From the NCBI GenBank assembly GCA_040217155.1, contig JAVJNS010000014.1, forward strand, positions 1 to 64,000: DNA of 64,000 bases, in the 5' to 3' direction. This document shows, piece after piece, positions 62,320-64,000 of this stretch. This stretch comes from Pelagibius sp040217155. GTDB lineage: Bacteria; Pseudomonadota; Alphaproteobacteria; Kiloniellales; Kiloniellaceae. The first letter of the stretch is position 1. Every line of letters starts with the position of its first letter. Position numbers and translations under genes: made by a program. The notes beneath the pieces are model-generated. The model was not told the DNA's origin. It ran no database searches and saw only the letters and a program-made list of their open reading frames with translations.

Positions 62320-63459
62320 CTATGACACCACCAGGTCGTCCCGGTGAATCAACTCTTCGCGGCCACGGTAGCCGAGAATGGCTTCGATTTCACGGCTCTT
62401 ATGCCCCATGATGCGGCGCGCATCGGCGGCGGAATAGGCCGCCAGGCCGCGCGCCATCTCCTGGCCCGCGGGATCGCAGACCAGCACGGCATCGCCGCGC
62501 TCGAAGCGGCCCTCGACGGCGGTGACGCCGGCCGGCAGCAAGGATTTGCCGCTCTTCAGCGCCCTCAGGGCGCCGGCGTCGACCAGCAGCTTGCCGGACG
62601 GCTTTAGGCTGCCGGCGATCCAACGCTTGCGCGCCGTACGCGGCTCCACCGAGGCCAGGAACCAGGTGCAGCGCGCGCCTTCATCGACGGCCTTCAGGGG
62701 ATGCAGGACCCGGCCGCTGGCGATGGCCATGCGGCAGCCGGCGCCGGTCGCGATCTTGCCTGCCGTCAGCTTGGTGATCATGCCGCCATTCGAAAAGCCG
62801 CTGGCCGCGACGCCGGCCATGGCCTCGATCTCCGGGGTGATCTCGGCGACCTCGGGGATGAAGGTCGCGGCGGGGTTTTGGCGCGGGTCGGCGCTGTAGA
62901 GCCCGTCGATGTCCGACAGCAGCACCAGGGTATCGGCGCCCAGCATGGCGGCGACCCGCGCGGCGAGGCGGTCGTTGTCGCCGACACGAATTTCCGTGGT
63001 CGCCACGGTGTCGTTCTCGTTGATGACCGGCAGGGTGCCGAAGCGCAGCAGGGTGTTGAGCGTAGAGCGGGCGTTCAGGTGCCGGCGCCGTTCCTCGGTG
63101 TCTTCCAAGGTCAGCAGGATCTGCGCCACGGTGATGTCGTGGCGGGCGAGGGACTCCTGATAGGCATGGGCGAGGCGGATCTGCCCGGTGGCCGCCGCGG
63201 CCTGCTTTTCTTCCAGGCGCAAGGCCTTCTGGGTCAGGCCGAGATGGTGGCGGCCGACGGCGATGGCGCCGGAGGACACCAGCAGTACCTCGGTGCCGCG
63301 GCGGATCAGTGCTGCTACATCGTCGGCCAGGGCGTTCAGCCAGTCCCGGCGGATGGCACCCTCGGCCTCGTCGACCAGCAGGGCCGAGCCGATCTTCACC
63401 ACGAGGCGGCGAGCCTGCGCCAGGGCAGGGCGTTCGGCTCGGGCGGAGGCTGTGCTCAT
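62320..63459 (-). CDS. proB: Glutamate 5-kinase
   Basis: 379 aa. Amino-acid kinase domain (RLVVKIGSALLVDEAEGAI, EVLLVSSGAIAVG, LPVINENDTV, LLSDIDGLYSADPRQNP, GMITKLTAGKIA) and C-terminal PUA domain from about 280. First step of proline synthesis from glutamate. Its ATG overlaps the obgE stop by 4 bp (ATGA), so the order is obgE-proB-proA. Confidence 0.95.
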   Translation of the reverse strand: MSTASARAERPALAQARRLVVKIGSALLVDEAEGAIRRDWLNALADDVAALIRRGTEVLLVSSGAIAVGRHHLGLTQKALRLEEKQAAAATGQIRLAHAYQESLARHDITVAQILLTLEDTEERRRHLNARSTLNTLLRFGTLPVINENDTVATTEIRVGDNDRLAARVAAMLGADTLVLLSDIDGLYSADPRQNPAATFIPEVAEITPEIEAMAGVAASGFSNGGMITKLTAGKIATGAGCRMAIASGRVLHPLKAVDEGARCTWFLASVEPRTARKRWIAGSLKPSGKLLVDAGALRALKSGKSLLPAGVTAVEGRFERGDAVLVCDPAGQEMARGLAAYSAADARRIMGHKSREIEAILGYRGREELIHRDDLVVS

Positions 63460-64000
63460 GGCCGAAAGCCGTCTTCTGCCGCCTCGGTCTCTGCGCCCTG
63501 GCGCCGTTCAGTCTCGATGTGCGTCAGCAGGCGTTGCAGGATCTCGTCCACGCCTTCGCCGGTGGCGCCGGACAGGCACAGCACCTCGGTGCCGGAGGCT
63601 TGCGCCAAGGCGGTCCGCTTCTCCGCGAGTTCGTCCCCGTCGAGCGCGTCCAGCTTGTTGAGGCCGATGACCTCGGACTTTTCCGCCAGGCCGCCGCCAT
63701 AGGCCGCCAGTTCCTCGCGGATCGTCCGGTAGGCGGCAACGACGTCGTCCTGGGTGCCGTCGATCAGGTGCAGCAAGATGCCGCAGCGCTCGATATGTCC
63801 CAAAAAGCGATCGCCGAGGCCGCTGCCCTCGTGTGCCCCTTCGATGAGGCCGGGGATGTCGGCAATGATGAGCTCGGCCTCGCCGCGCCGCACCACGCCC
63901 AGATTGGGATGCAGGGTGGTGAAGGGATAGTCGCCGATCTTCGGCTTCGCCCGCGAGACCACGGAAAGGAAGGTCGATTTGCCGGCGTTGGGCAGGCCGA
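63456..64000 (-). CDS. obgE: GTPase Obg, C-terminal part (N-terminus beyond the window)
   Basis: The reading frame continues through the window end. Visible parts: GLPNAGKSTFLSVVSRAKPK (G1), DYPFTTLHPNLGVV (G2), DIPGLIEGAHEGSGLGDRFLGHIERC (G3 and following), LNKLDALD (G4). The glycine-rich OB fold domain lies outside. Obg is an essential ribosome-assembly GTPase. In the C-terminus there is a Glu-rich extension (TERRQGAETEAAEDGFRP). Confidence 0.93.
   Translation of the reverse strand, partial: GLPNAGKSTFLSVVSRAKPKIGDYPFTTLHPNLGVVRRGEAELIIADIPGLIEGAHEGSGLGDRFLGHIERCGILLHLIDGTQDDVVAAYRTIREELAAYGGGLAEKSEVIGLNKLDALDGDELAEKRTALAQASGTEVLCLSGATGEGVDEILQRLLTHIETERRQGAETEAAEDGFRP

Overview
The window looks like a chromosomal segment of a GC-rich alphaproteobacterium, most likely from the Rhodospirillales or a related order. 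The basis is the F1-only ATP synthase operon (delta-alpha-gamma-beta-epsilon, no F0 genes), the mdh-sucCDAB-lpd order, small alphaproteobacterial families such as DUF6494 and DUF1127, an ethylmalonyl-CoA-pathway gene pair, and the block rlmH-rsfS-nadD ... proA-proB-obgE. I see no rRNA, tRNA, CRISPR array or prophage. The genus is not determinable by eye.

Layout. 0-3.1 kb: the 3' end of an IS630-type transposase, pdxY, then a CoA-ester lyase and a double-hotdog MaoC hydratase. 3.1-4.5 kb: a long gap without a convincing gene. It is hairpin-rich on the left, then AT-rich with a row of DnaA-box-like sites at about 11-bp spacing and a likely sdh promoter. 4.5-8.4 kb: sdhCDAB and a small membrane protein. 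8.4-20.4 kb: mixed accessory genes (a MITE-like element, PaiB-like protein, GDPD, SDR-DoxX fusion with DUF2269, palindromic repeats, a 2-oxoglutarate dioxygenase paired with a SAF-domain oxidoreductase, GST, an outer-membrane barrel, a DMT exporter, an SDR, zapE). 20.5-33.4 kb: TCA-cycle block mdh-sucC-sucD-sucA-sucB-orf-...-lpd, interrupted by an opposing BTAD/TPR regulator and a DUF1127 gene. 33.4-40.9 kb: HAD phosphatase, MFS transporter, CigR-like protein, xerC-DUF484-transaldolase, priA. 41.2-46.2 kb: atpHAGDC, then a di-iron ferritin-like protein. 47.2-64 kb, almost all on the minus strand: rppH, divergent polysaccharide deacetylase, ctpA, envC, gpmI, rlmH, rsfS, nadD, a Dpp-type peptide ABC transporter, proA, proB and the C-terminal part of obgE.

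How it works together: sdh, mdh-suc-lpd and atp supply the oxidative TCA cycle and ATP synthesis, and the MaoC/CoA-lyase pair fits C2 or C3 assimilation through mesaconyl-CoA and malyl-CoA into the same cycle. The minus-strand block covers cell-envelope remodelling (EnvC, CtpA), ribosome maturation (RlmH, RsfS, Obg), NAD and proline synthesis, and peptide uptake.

Most interesting items: (1) the phased DnaA-box-like array in the gap before sdhC, a candidate replication origin or regulatory array; (2) the dioxygenase/SAF-oxidoreductase pair of unknown pathway; (3) a malate dehydrogenase with a histone-H1-like Lys/Ala tail; (4) SucB with two lipoyl domains and a partial duplicate of the E3-binding domain; (5) an 18-bp perfect palindrome between a BTAD/TPR regulator and a DUF1127 gene inside the 2-oxoglutarate dehydrogenase block; (6) several inverted-repeat elements, including a 296-bp MITE-like element with TA-flanked ends. 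No clear new defence or mobile system was found.
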